NCBI GenBank assembly: GCA_021234155.1
Contig: JAJEKV010000011.1
Span: forward strand, 19,856,677 to 19,920,676
Length of the DNA: 64,000 nt
Source of the DNA: Isoetes taiwanensis
Lineage: Eukaryota > Streptophyta > Lycopodiopsida > Isoetales > Isoetaceae
Direction: 5' to 3'
Part shown: positions 45,531-56,055 of the stretch, in pieces
How the letters are laid out: every line of letters begins with the position of its first letter
Numbering within the stretch: the stretch's first letter is position 1
Position numbers and translations under genes: made by a program
The notes under the pieces: model-generated
What the model was told of the DNA's origin: nothing
Database searches by the model: none
Seen by the model: only the letters and a program-made list of their open reading frames with translations

Positions 45531-46616
45531 TTTAGCTTATTTGTCATTTTCCCTTGCCTCATAAAATAAAACTCTGTTACAGAGTTCGGTTATGGACGGA
45601 TGAGCTTCTGTTCACGATGGCGCCTAAGAGAGCCGGAAGTCCTTCCCTGTCTAAAAATAAAATGCAGGGGAATGTCTTCGGGTTTTTGAGATCAGCTTCA
45701 GAATAATATTGGCATAAATCTCCTAGGTGATGTGGTGATTTGAAGGTGCTTCCTGCAAGTTGTTTCTTTCAGAGCTAACACAGCTTGATGTGGAGACAAT
45801 GAGCCAGGATACAACAATCCTGTAAGCTCTAACATGATCATTGGCGATCCTGCAAGCTGGGAGTCTTCGCTGGGAGTCTTCTGGAAATGAGGTTTTCTTT
45901 CATTTTATATTGCCTAATGTTTATAGGGTTTGAACAAGCTGCATTACGGCCGCCTCAGTGCTTAAACCTGGTTTGATCACACTGTTTGTTTAAAATATCT
46001 CATAGGTTTGTTCGACTTGCATTGTGTGATCCAGACTTGTTGAATCTTTGCTAAATTCAAAGCCTATTTTTGTACTGCAATGTCTGATACAAGTCTGCTC
46101 TATAGTTGATATAGTTAGAGTATTTTCATTCTAACATACTAATGTATCAGCAGATTGTAATGGCCTGTGTATGACCTATTTTGGTCCTAGTCCGCTGGTA
46201 TGACAGGTTGGATACAATAGATTATGTACCTTTTAATCCAGACTTGCTGCATCAAGGCTACTACATAGTTTGTACATTGGCTGGTGCTCCTTTCGTCCTT
46301 CTAGCAAAATATTACATGAGAAGATGTCTCCTAGTTGCTAGTTGCGCACCGCAATAACTTTAATTGCATATGCTGTTTCTCTTATATGTGTACTTGTTTT
46401 TTATAGGCATTGGCTGCTGCAAGCTTTACATAATATATTGCTTTTAATTGTGTACTCGGGATGCATTATTCTAGAGAATGCCTAAGGGTCTTTGATAGGC
46501 CTCTCTAAGCTATAAATTATTCTCAGTTTATGATTTATCCTAAAATCTCTCTTGGCATAAAAACAAAAGGATAAAAACTGGGTTCTTCTTTGCTTACCTG
46601 CTAGCTGCTTTGCTTT

Positions 46617-46703
46617 TACCCTTATCAGGCTAACATGCAATTGATTTGGCTCCAGGTAATTACCCTTATCAGGCTAACATGCAATTGATTTGGCTGCAGG
46701 TAA
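46617..46703. repeat. 44 bp tandem duplication
   Basis: tacccttatcaggctaacat starts at 46617 and 46661; the two units are nearly identical. Confidence 0.85.
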
Positions 46704-47459
46704 CATGTGGAACCCGTCTTTTTGTGTTCGGAGTTTGTTCACACTTGGAAATGGAGCTATTTTCTAAAACAAGTGGTGATATCTTCACTTAAAAAACTAT
46801 GCTTTTGACAATTTTTTACCTTCAAGAATGGTTCTGTCTTGAAGTTAGATAATCCAGTTTTTCTGACTTGGCTCATTTGATTAGCAAGCATGAGGGAAAT
46901 GGCTTGCTTGTCATGTTTAACATTATTCTATTCTGTCAAATTACATTATTATTACCTTATTCAGGAGTATTTTCACTAGATGTTTGTATTTGATTTTATG
47001 GCAAATGTTTTGCTTGGTTTGGAATCATAAACGTGATCCCCTCTAGGCTTTCCTTTGTTATTGAAAGTTATTGTAGTATTCCTTTTATGCTAGGTTTTAT
47101 GGCCTTGAAAAAATATTCTGCTCATACACAAGTCTTAGCTCTTCACTACTAAAGGTAGACTTGATTTGGGATCAAATATTTGGTCCTCATTAGGTATGCC
47201 CTGGTTTTTGAGAACTATGTGACATGTTATCTACATTTGTTAGTTGTTGCTCAATTAATTATGTCAGTATACGTGTTCTTCTTTAGCTAGGATTAATGGC
47301 TTGGGCCTGGGTTACGCCAGGATAGACGCGAGTGTTAGAGTTTGGAGTAAGTTTGCTGCTAGATTAGATCCTAGCAGGAAGTTAGTATATTGATATTTTG
47401 AATCTTTCAGCCAATTTTTAATCTACACCATACTTCAGCTATTGTCTTTTATTTTCCAG

Positions 47460-47929
47460 TTCAAGATATGGCTGTAACTAGATGATGAACTCAGAGCTGC
47501 AAAGCAGTTACTTGATTGTTGCATCTCATGAAGCCATGGTCTGCAAAAGCACAAAAGATGTTGTTTCTGCACTCTCTAGCTCGCTGAATTTGAGCCCCCC
47601 TGGAATTAGAGAAATTACCATCTACAGGAATCTGTTATCTCTGGCATTGGAAGATTTAAAATGTCAAAGTGACATGTTTGAAGTATTTGAAGAAAGCTCT
47701 TGCACGCATGGCAGAACTTGGACCAGAGACGTTATTTGATTCTGAAGATAAAGGACAAGGAAGCCACCTGGTTTCCAGGGTGCTCATGGAACCAGGGTTT
47801 GGCTGCGGCAACAGACAGTTTCTGGAAATATCCCTTCTTCTAACCATAGCCGCAATCCTTTCTCAAGAAGGGCAGGATGATCCCGGGGAGTTAAAGATGG
47901 CTTCAATTTACTTGGAGAGATGCTGGAAG
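47460..47929 (+). pseudogene. ZIP4/SPO22-like exon fragment
   Basis: ZIP4/SPO22 is a TPR-rich meiotic protein needed for class I crossovers. The stretch is bounded by a good acceptor (tattttccag, 47459) and a donor (tggaag|gtgata, 47929). Across three frames it reads DDELRAAKQLLDCCI, then EITIYRNLLSLALEDL, YLKKALARMAELGPETLF, and WNQGLAAATDSFW followed by LTIAAI. The order KKAL-R-A-LG ... W-----WN-G matches what I remember of plant ZIP4 proteins. At least two frameshifts (near 47520 and 47690) and one near 47790 disable it. The family name rests on recalled motifs. Confidence 0.45.
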
Positions 47930-48065
47930 GTGATATTTTGTCTGCCTACTTTATGCAGACATTATTATTCTGCACTAGTGATGCAAGTAGATTTTATAAA
48001 TGAATTGTTTTCATTGATCCTTGTTTTAACAGATTCATTTGTTGATTTTGTCCCAACCAAACTGT

Positions 48066-48140
48066 GACAAGTTTGAATGAGAACTGGACAAGTTTGAATG
48101 AGAACTGGACAAGTTTGAATGAGAACTGTGACAAGTTTGA
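48066..48140. repeat. ~22 bp tandem repeat
   Basis: gacaagtttgaatgagaact occurs four times in a row (last copy variant), directly before SINE copy 3. Confidence 0.85.
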
Positions 48141-48341
48141 ATGACAATCTGGACCGTAAGATCGACGAATCCGACGACTGTGGTAGTCCAGGGTGCACCT
48201 CGTTTAGAAATATATAGCAAAATAACAGGGAGTTCCAGGGAGATTTGGTATCGATGTAAAAATAAGAATTCCTGAAACCATAGACCATATATCTCTAAAA
48301 CAATTGAATGGGTTGTTATAAAAAAAAAATAAAAAAAAAAA
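48140..48341 (+). mobile_element. SINE copy 3 (3' part)
   Basis: Matches the 3' half of the full copy at 51.9-52.1 kb, from acaatctggaccgtaagatc to gggttgttat and an A-rich tail. 5' truncated, as expected for a retroposed sequence. Confidence 0.8.
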
Positions 48342-50427
48342 ACTAGTCAAAAGCACGTTTGATTACTTTGCATAGCCAATTGTAGGACATTGTGTGGGTG
48401 GTGTTTTGTAATATAAAATTGAAGTCGAATTAAGGCATTAGATAGTATAGTTTTTGCAAGGAATCGACAACTTTGGTTGATAATCACATGCTTAATCCAC
48501 ATGAAAACTGTTCAGAATACAGAGAAATCCTATGCATGATTAGGTAAATCTACACTATAATGCTTATTATTTGAAAGCATATATAGGAAAAATGTGCCTT
48601 TTATTCAATCAACTTAAATCTTGACATGTTTTGATTAGGATTGATTTTCCTCATTGTCAAGATCTCTAGATCTCTAGGATCACTGACTAATTTTTCTAGC
48701 ATTGCTTTCTAATTGGCAGTGCACTTTTCAGTAGCCTGCATTTGGCTCTTCTCAATGATGTTCTACTTGCTCTTTTTTTGTTAAGTTATATCATTGTGCA
48801 TCTCATCTCAGTATTATACCTTTATTTGAATAGTGAGAGGTTCTCCCAACATTTCAATATTAAAACTCGTGTAAAAGTATGCTCTAGATACTTTAAAATC
48901 AACAAGCTCAATAATAAAACTCTGATGTGCAGTTTTGACCAAAATATAGATGGTTTCATGTCTCTATAAATCACATCCTTATTGTGCAGGTGCTACGAGA
49001 GAGTCTATAATCTTCATACATGTTTAGATAAATAAAAAAAAGGCACCTTTTTAAATGGATTTCTTTGAAATCAATGCCCCCAACCATTAAAATATTCCAA
49101 CATTGCAACATAAACTCTTTTGGCAACAAATCAATATTAGAACACTAGGTCTTGGTTCTATGCAATTCCAACTCATAGAACATGATATAGCCCTTGGGGC
49201 CAATGTCTAAAGGTTTCATGACTTCAGTATTGATATTGGCCTATTTTTTAAGAATAATTTCCTAAAAAAGATGCTAAACCTTAACCTTTCACGTATCCAC
49301 TTTGCCCTAGAGAGACTTCTACACTAAAAGAATCGCAATGTATTTCTATAATTTTTTTCTTTATTGTCTATGCCCTTGCTTTATTCCATTGTTTACGTCT
49401 ATATGGCCCCTACTCTATTGAGGTTCATGCCCTTGAGTATTTGGATGATCTTGCTGTTTCTTCTTCCATGGAGACCACAAACCAGTCTGCACGGCTGTTC
49501 AGAATATGAAGAGCAGAGGGAGCTAATGTGGCACATAGTCATGAACTTTTGGAACATACATAGACACCTCGAATGGATGGTGTGTTTAATCTATGATTAT
49601 GCTGACAGTCAAAAAAGATGTAGAGCATGACATTGATGATAGTTAAACTCCCAAGTGTACTTATTTGTTTACAACTGGCATAATGTATCTGGACTTGCCT
49701 CATTTGAAGTGTTCTAGCCGATGTCCATGTAGGAATGATTGTTAGAAATGATTCTCAGTGATTATGAAAAAGAATGTGCTTAGAGATAAGGTTTTAGGAA
49801 GTGTCTCATAGTTGAAGCACTGTTACCCATCTTACAGATTGTGAAGAACCAATTTTGAACTGGTTCAAATCACTTTGGGCTTTTGCTTTTCAATGTCTCT
49901 CAAGATGTCAAGTGTTTTCGAAGACCTTGGGAGGAAGGGAGGAAGAGGGAGTCAAGTCGCATCATCAGGTACAACAAAACTGGGATGCATTGTTGTCCAA
50001 GCATGAACCACTTCACAAAGATAGAAAAACAACCTTTTGGTCCATTTTATTGTGAGATCACAGCTTGGGAGTCTGCCCAATTTAAACCAAATAAAATCTG
50101 AGTTCCTCGTCCCTTTCCACACCTTGAAAACTACTTGCTGAATCTAATTGAGATAGGACTACTATCCTTCTGGATTTTCTAAAGATGCAATAATTTGGTC
50201 ACATGCTCGTAGCCTGTGAGACCACAATCAGCACCCAATGTAGACTATCAATGCAAAAGACAGGTTGGAATAATAATCAATGAAATACAACGAGATTGCA
50301 ATGTATTCCCAACTCTTGGGTACAATCTTTTGCGCTATTCCATAGCAGAGCATGCATCACATGTAGTATTAACCGTGATAATCGCTTTTCCGGACAAGCA
50401 TACAATTCATGGAGAAACATTACTTAC
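48342..50427. other. no supported gene
   Basis: Only short frames. The plus frame near 49430 has LEYLDDLAVSSS, slightly like an RT catalytic box, but no neighbouring RT motifs. Nothing further was recognised. Confidence 0.4.
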
Positions 50428-50544
50428 CCTTCAAAGAAGACAAAGTCCTAATGCAAGAATGTCCTCTAGCGTAGTTGGTAACACAGATGTTAAAATTGAT
50501 GCAGTTATACCTGCAGCTCCCAGGCTCCCAAATATCCCCATAAT
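50428..50544 (-). pseudogene. FZL-like (FZO-like chloroplast GTPase) exon fragment
   Basis: FZL is a dynamin-related membrane GTPase of thylakoids. This 117-base stretch lies between a strong acceptor (tttttgtctgtccag, 50545) and donor (aagg|gtaagt, 50428). It reads GSLGAAGITASILTSVLPTT followed by LEDILALGLC, a membrane-spanning segment very like the C-terminal transmembrane region I recall for plant FZL. The last codons contain TGA where an intact gene would read on. I could not identify adjacent FZL exons. The minus frame at 51165-50920 could be a transit-peptide-like exon but is not clearly related. Probably a gene fragment. Confidence 0.5.
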
Positions 50545-51625
50545 CTGGACAGACAAAAACAGAGAATCATGTCCATAAGAGACAGTTTAGCTTACAATAT
50601 GGTCATGACAAAATATATGCAAAGCTCAGCATCACTTGTCCATCTGATGTTCCAATTCACTTCAAACTACCTCGCTAATTGCTGCAGGCAATCGATAGTC
50701 TACAGAAACCCAGTTAAGCCATCAAGGCAAAATGCAAAGAAAGGTCTGGTACAAAATGCAATTTTGTCATATAGATTGTTGGGCAGACATAACCTGCATG
50801 CATCGGAACCTGCACCAATCTTCAGCAGTGTCAAAAAACAACAAAAGGAAAAGGCAACGAAGGTAAAAAATAAGGCAAGAAGAGTCATTTTTTTGCAAAG
50901 ACCCACGGCAGGTTACTTTCTACTGCATTTCATTTTCATGTATGACCTCTTTCTTTTCTTCTACAGGGATTCCTTTTCGCCCTGTTCCAGAGAAGCTCGA
51001 TGGCTCTGCTCTGTAAGGGGTAACCTTGGGGCATTTGCATCTCCTAAACCACAGCATGCCCACAGCATGGCTGCCGGTTAGGACTTGGCTTAGAACGTAT
51101 GGTTGCCAGTTATGGAGGCGAAAGCTGGAGTATGGAAGAACTCGATTTGCTCTGGGGCGGTACAACTCAAAGGTTCACCCTCAAATTGCCGAAATTAGAG
51201 TTGCAAAAGAACCCACGAAAGGAAAATCCTGAGGCAACTTTGCAGCTTGCATTTTGAGCTCTCTTCCGGCACTATCAAATGGAAGAAGAAGGAAACCCAT
51301 CTGAAAAACACAGAAAGACACAGAAGCTATGACCTTCCCTCTGTGCGCATCATGCCATACCTGAAGCACTAGAACCTAGGCCATCCGCTGCCAGCATCAA
51401 GAGAGCAACGATTCTCTCTCAGATACGAAAATTCCTAAGAAAAAACAACGCCCGCATAACTTCCTGACCTAGCAATGGACACGCTGTATTCTATTTTAAT
51501 TTTCTTTACCGTCGATCAAATCCAACGATTCTAAAGGTTTCCACATGCACAAGAATCCCAAGTGGCTGCAACGTGGACACTCTGAAATTGCTGTAAGTGT
51601 CCACTTGCGTTTGTGCAAACGTGCG
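50545..51625 (-). other. possible further exons, unassigned
   Basis: The minus frame 51165-50920 (starting MYRPRANRVLPYSS) is rich in Arg, Ser and Leu and low in acidic residues at first, like an organelle transit peptide. An acceptor-like gggtttctgtag|ACTATCG lies near 50703. No homology recognised. Confidence 0.2.
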
Positions 51626-52069
51626 AAAAAAAAAAAAAACATCGATTCAAGATAAAAAATAATCACATTAGCTCACTAGATATATTGGTTAAAGTAGTCT
51701 TATTAGGATATTAAATAATTTTTGTAGAGGTTTGAGCCCCCGTATTTCATATTCTAAAATCTTAGGCAAAGCCGTATAGAGGTTTGATATTCCCTTAAAA
51801 CCTTAGGCGAAATCGTATTTCATATTTTAAAATCATAGGCGCCTCCAATCATAAATGACTATAAGCGAAATGAGAGGTGCACACAAGCCCCAACATACAA
51901 TCTGGACCATAAGATCGACGAATCCGACGACTGTGGTAGTCCAGGGTGCACCTCGTTTAGAATATGTAGCAAAATAACAGGGAGTTCCAAGGGGGATTTG
52001 ATATCGATGTAAAAAATAAGAATTCCTGAAACCATAGACCATATATCCCTAAAACAATTGAATGGGTTG

Positions 52070-52109
<40 letters not shown>
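51626..52109 (+). mobile_element. SINE copy 4 (full length)
   Basis: Full ~470 bp unit. A-run 51626-51639; A box tagctcactag (51669-51679); B box aggtttgagcc (51728-51738); body with agccgtatagaggtttgata and ggcgcctccaatcataaatg; 3' domain acaatctggaccataagatc to gggttgttat; poly(A) 52075-52109. The internal promoter and A-tail define a tRNA-derived, polymerase III-type SINE. Confidence 0.8.
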
Positions 52110-52111
<2 letters not shown>

Positions 52112-52315
52112 TCAAAGACAAGATGTACCCCTAAGCCTTAGAGACCAACTTTTTGGAACTCAAAGACCATAAACATGCAGTCTTGGAAAAGACTAGGTGT
52201 AAGCCTAGACCAAGCCTTGATTTGAGAAGACAAGTAGACCAATCATGAAGACCATTAACAAGATAAACTCTTAAAGAATTACTAAGACAAAGTTTAATAA
52301 AAACAGGCCAGTACA

Positions 52316-53779
52316 GAATCTACATTCAAGATTAATGTAGAGTTCATACATATAGAGATGTTGCAGCCAAAGCTGCATGAGATGTTGCAGCCAAAGCTGC
52401 CTACGCATTTAAAGCATAAATCTCACGTTAAAAAGGGAGCAGCGAAGACTAGAGTATCTATAAGAAGTGGCAAAAGATCTAGAAGCAATGGTTATACAAT
52501 AAGAGGAGCAGAGAACGGCAAAAAAAAAAACAGATAAGCTGGTTAATAAGGACTACGAAAATAGCTTGGATATGAAAGCTCTTCGATTGACATGATGGCA
52601 GCAATGTAGCAAACCAGAATAGCAGGGGAAAAAGGAACTACTAGAAATAGCAGAGGAAGAGGAAACCTTCATGAGAGATGGCAGATTATGCTGGACAAGA
52701 CAGTTGGATAAAGGAAATGAGCTTTCAGTTCAAACAAATGATAAAACATGTACATATATCCAAGTAAAGTAACTTAATAGTAAATTATGAACCACAAATC
52801 TAAGAAAATAAGTGTATCAGACCAAAATCATCAAGTAGAAGTTAAAATACATAATGGAAATCATTTTTTGATGTCATCAATAAAATTTGTAGCCCTTCTT
52901 ATCGAACCTCCTAGTTAAGAGGCATCACAAAATACGCATAAGATAAGAGAGGCTAGATATCACCAATCTGGAAAACTTGACAAATCTGGAACGCTTGACG
53001 ATTTGAGCAGTAGCTTTGCTCAATCCTTAACCATACATCACATGGAGGGATAAGTTCGGTTACCTGCAGTGGAACCAAATGCAAGTTAGCCTGAGAAGGG
53101 TAAATGCATAAGCCACAAACAGGTAAGCAATGAACTCATCCGGCTTAACGCCTTTCACCATAAAACAAACACGTAATAATCATAATACTTAGGCCAAGCA
53201 GTTAGAAAAATGAATTCTTAAATTAATACAACAGAAATAGAGGTAGTTTAGTAGGTCAAATATGATGAGTTCTAGTGCTGCTGCAGTAAGTAATAACCCT
53301 GTTAAACAAAGCAAACTACTTAAGAAAGCCTGCATTTGAATTTACACAGGAAGGAAGCAAGATCCAAAGACTACGAATCTACATTCAAGATTAATGTAGA
53401 GTTCATACATATAGAGATGTTGCAGCCAAAGCTGCATGAGATGTTGCAGCCAAAGCTGCCTACGCATTTAAAGCATAAATCTCACGTTAAAAAAGGAGCA
53501 GCGAAGACTAGAGTATCTATAAGAAGTGGCAAAAGATCTAGAAGCAATGGTTATACAATAAGAGGAGCAGAGAACGGCAAAAAAAAACAGATAAGCTGGT
53601 TAATAAGGACTACGAAAATAGCTTGGATATGAAAGCTCTTCGATTGACATGATGGCAGCAATGTAGCAAACCAGAATAGCAGGGGAAAAAGGAACTACTA
53701 GAAATAGCAGAGGAAGAGGAAACCTTCATGAGAGATGGCAGATTATGCTGGACAAGACAGTTGGATAAAGGAAATGAGC
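52316..53779. repeat. ~407 bp direct duplication (52316-52722 and 53375-53779)
   Basis: gaatctacattcaagattaa starts both units, and both run almost without change to ggataaaggaaatgagc. Each holds two 24 bp subunits (gagatgttgcagccaaagct). The 650 bp in between contains the part related to repeat A. Confidence 0.9.
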
Positions 53780-54677
53780 ATGAAAATACAATCCAAAGGG
53801 ATGCGATCTCTGTTCAAAGGACAAGCGAGTTGAAAGCTACAATAAATACAAAGAATAGGTTAGATAAACCATAATAAAGGATGGCAGAAAATGAATAGAG
53901 CACATATTCCAGCTAATGAGGATTACATTTCAGAAAACAAATATAGACAGCATGTTCCCCCACAAGGGTACGAAACTTAGGTGGCAATCACAGCTTACGT
54001 ATTTACAACCATAATAATGCGTTTACACTAAGGAAACAACAAATATTAAGTCTACAAATCACAATGAATTAAGAGAATCATGCACATTAGTAATAGCGTA
54101 TTCTAACCATGAATTTCCACTGGAGTTTTATCTAACCCATTGTATATGCATAGCACAGTAAAAAACAAATCAAGTTGTTTCTAGAACTGGCAACCGTTTG
54201 GATGAGCATGTAGATCCTGAAATGGCAAGCAAAATAGTGGATCTATTATTTTATAGAAGGAACACAGCGAAAAATACATATCAGGATACATAAATAGGCA
54301 AAGTATTATAGCAGAAGTTTTAAGAAAAGCTTATTTAGCAGAGGCTATTAATCAACCAGCAGGAATTAGATTAAATATCGAAACCACTTAGAAGAAACAA
54401 AGAGTCCATATAGTTTGCAATATTCTATGGCACATACAAGCATGAGAAAATCAGACAACTTATTAAGAATATGCTATAAGGATGATTAAAATGCTGGGGA
54501 TATTATTTAAGTAGAGAATAGATAGAGTACTGGTATTAAAGAGGTCTGATTCTCTGGAAGAAGATCAGGTCTAAGGCATAAGAGAAAGGAAACACTATGG
54601 GAGACGAATTAATCTATCACATCAGAGACAATTATCCTGAAATTATGGGAGAAATAAAATCTGAACAAAACCAGAAC

Positions 54678-54878
54678 CTGGATCGTCATAGTGCCAGCTG
54701 TTAGGTCGATTTGAGCTTCTCCAGCTGACGCCGAGTTGAAAGAATATGCATTGGGCAAAGAAACTGGCTCCTCGAGAGTGCCATGCTTATCAGGAAAATC
54801 TAATTCTGTGATGACAACGCCTTCTCCAACATGGCCTGTAGCAGGAGTAAAAAGCTGGGACATGCAATCGGAGAACAT
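54678..54878 (-). CDS. possible first exon (67 codons), unknown protein
   Basis: ATG at 54878 (MFSDCMSQLFTPATGHVGEG) leads to a donor-like ATCCAG|gttctgg at 54678. Clean frame, balanced composition, no motif I recognise. By position it may correspond to exon 1 of ORF1 in the pseudo-LTR at 1.7-3.6 kb, but the amino-acid sequences are not clearly similar. Confidence 0.3.
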
Positions 54879-54920
54879 AGAGCAAAATGAAAATATGCAC
54901 GGCTCGTCTAAATACTAAAA

Positions 54921-55699
54921 GTGTAGAATCGTGAGGCAACTAGGGCTCCATCTATAAAAATAAGTCTGTAACCATGCCAAATGAGCCGATTCTGTTAGGG
55001 CTAGGTCTGCATCTGCTTGCATGTGATCTGGCAGTGATCGGGCTGTTTGTTCAACCCCTAAACCTAATCGTAGCATAAAATAATTTCAAATGAAGTATGA
55101 AAGAAATTTTTTGGTTAATATTACTTATCATGGTAAAGATTATTTGTTGAGAAAATATAAGAGTCACTCTATGTCTCCACAGTTACGATAGTCATATCAT
55201 AAAATGGCACCTATTATATTATACTGGAAGCACATGGTTGTATCTAGGAAAAACCATAAGGTCAATAATAACTTGTCCCAAGTTTAAGTTACATGTTAGC
55301 TCCTGGAAATTTTAGTATTATGCGAGCAACTGTATGGTGGGTTCTATATATGCTCCAACATGAACAAGAGAATCTAGTGTAACAGTATCATGGGAAAATG
55401 GTAAAATAAAGAATAAATATTCCTAAGAATGTCAATGACACGTGTTACATTAGGAGAAAAGATGTGCACTACACCCGCCTGGTCTCAACATTGAATGACA
55501 AGGCACTCAACATTATAAAATCCATATGTTAGAAAGAGATAGGTGACATATCTATCTTTCAGGAAGGAGATAGGAATAGACCATGTCTTATCTAACAAGA
55601 ACCATTGGGGGCAAGATATTAGAAGATTCAGCAGCCAGTATCGTACACAAATGGGGATAGAGTAAGAAGCTTTATGTAGTCATATATAATGAATATCCA

Positions 55700-55708
<9 letters not shown>
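54921..55708. other. no gene seen
   Basis: AT-rich, no supported feature. Confidence 0.45.
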
Positions 55709-55734
<26 letters not shown>

Positions 55735-56055
55735 ATAGATTCAAGATAAAAAATAATCACATTAGCTCAATAGATATATTGGTTAAAGTAGACTTATTAG
55801 GATATTAAATAATTTTGGTAGAGGTTCGAGTCCCCGTATTTCATATTCTAAAATCTTAGGCAAAGCCGTATAGAGGTTTAATATTCCCTTAAAACCTTAG
55901 GCGAAATCGTATTTCATATTTCAAAATCATAGGCGCCTCCAATCATAAATGACTATAAGCGAAACGAGAGGTGCCCACAAGCCCCAACATACAATCTGGA
56001 CCGTAAGATCGACGAATCCAACGACTGTGGTAGTCCAGGGTGCACCTCGTTTAGT
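55709..56055 (+). mobile_element. SINE copy 5
   Basis: A-run 55705-55733, then the SINE head with A box tagctcaatag (55763) and the best B box of the family, ggttcgagtcc (55823-55833), a perfect tRNA consensus. The body continues to gggtgcacctcgttta, where the copy ends; the last ~100 bp and tail are missing. Confidence 0.8.

Larger units (their letters stand above)
52116..54920 (-). repeat. diverged relative of the 1.9 kb pseudo-LTR
   Basis: 52.13-53.30 kb aligns in order with 1.75-2.50 kb of repeat A: cttggaaaagactaggtgta (cf. cctagaaaaaggatgggtgt), ggttacctgcagtggaacc (cf. ggttacctgcaataaaacc), gaagggtaaatgcataagcc, aggtaagcaatgaact, gcctttcacca. A short minus-strand exon at its right end (54678-54878) occupies the place that ORF1 exon 1 has in repeat A. 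Identity is much lower than between A and B. Confidence 0.55.

Noticed and set aside
49380-49630. Retrotransposon RT fragment (LEYLDDLAVSSS)
   Set aside because: No other RT motif in any frame nearby; the match is too short.
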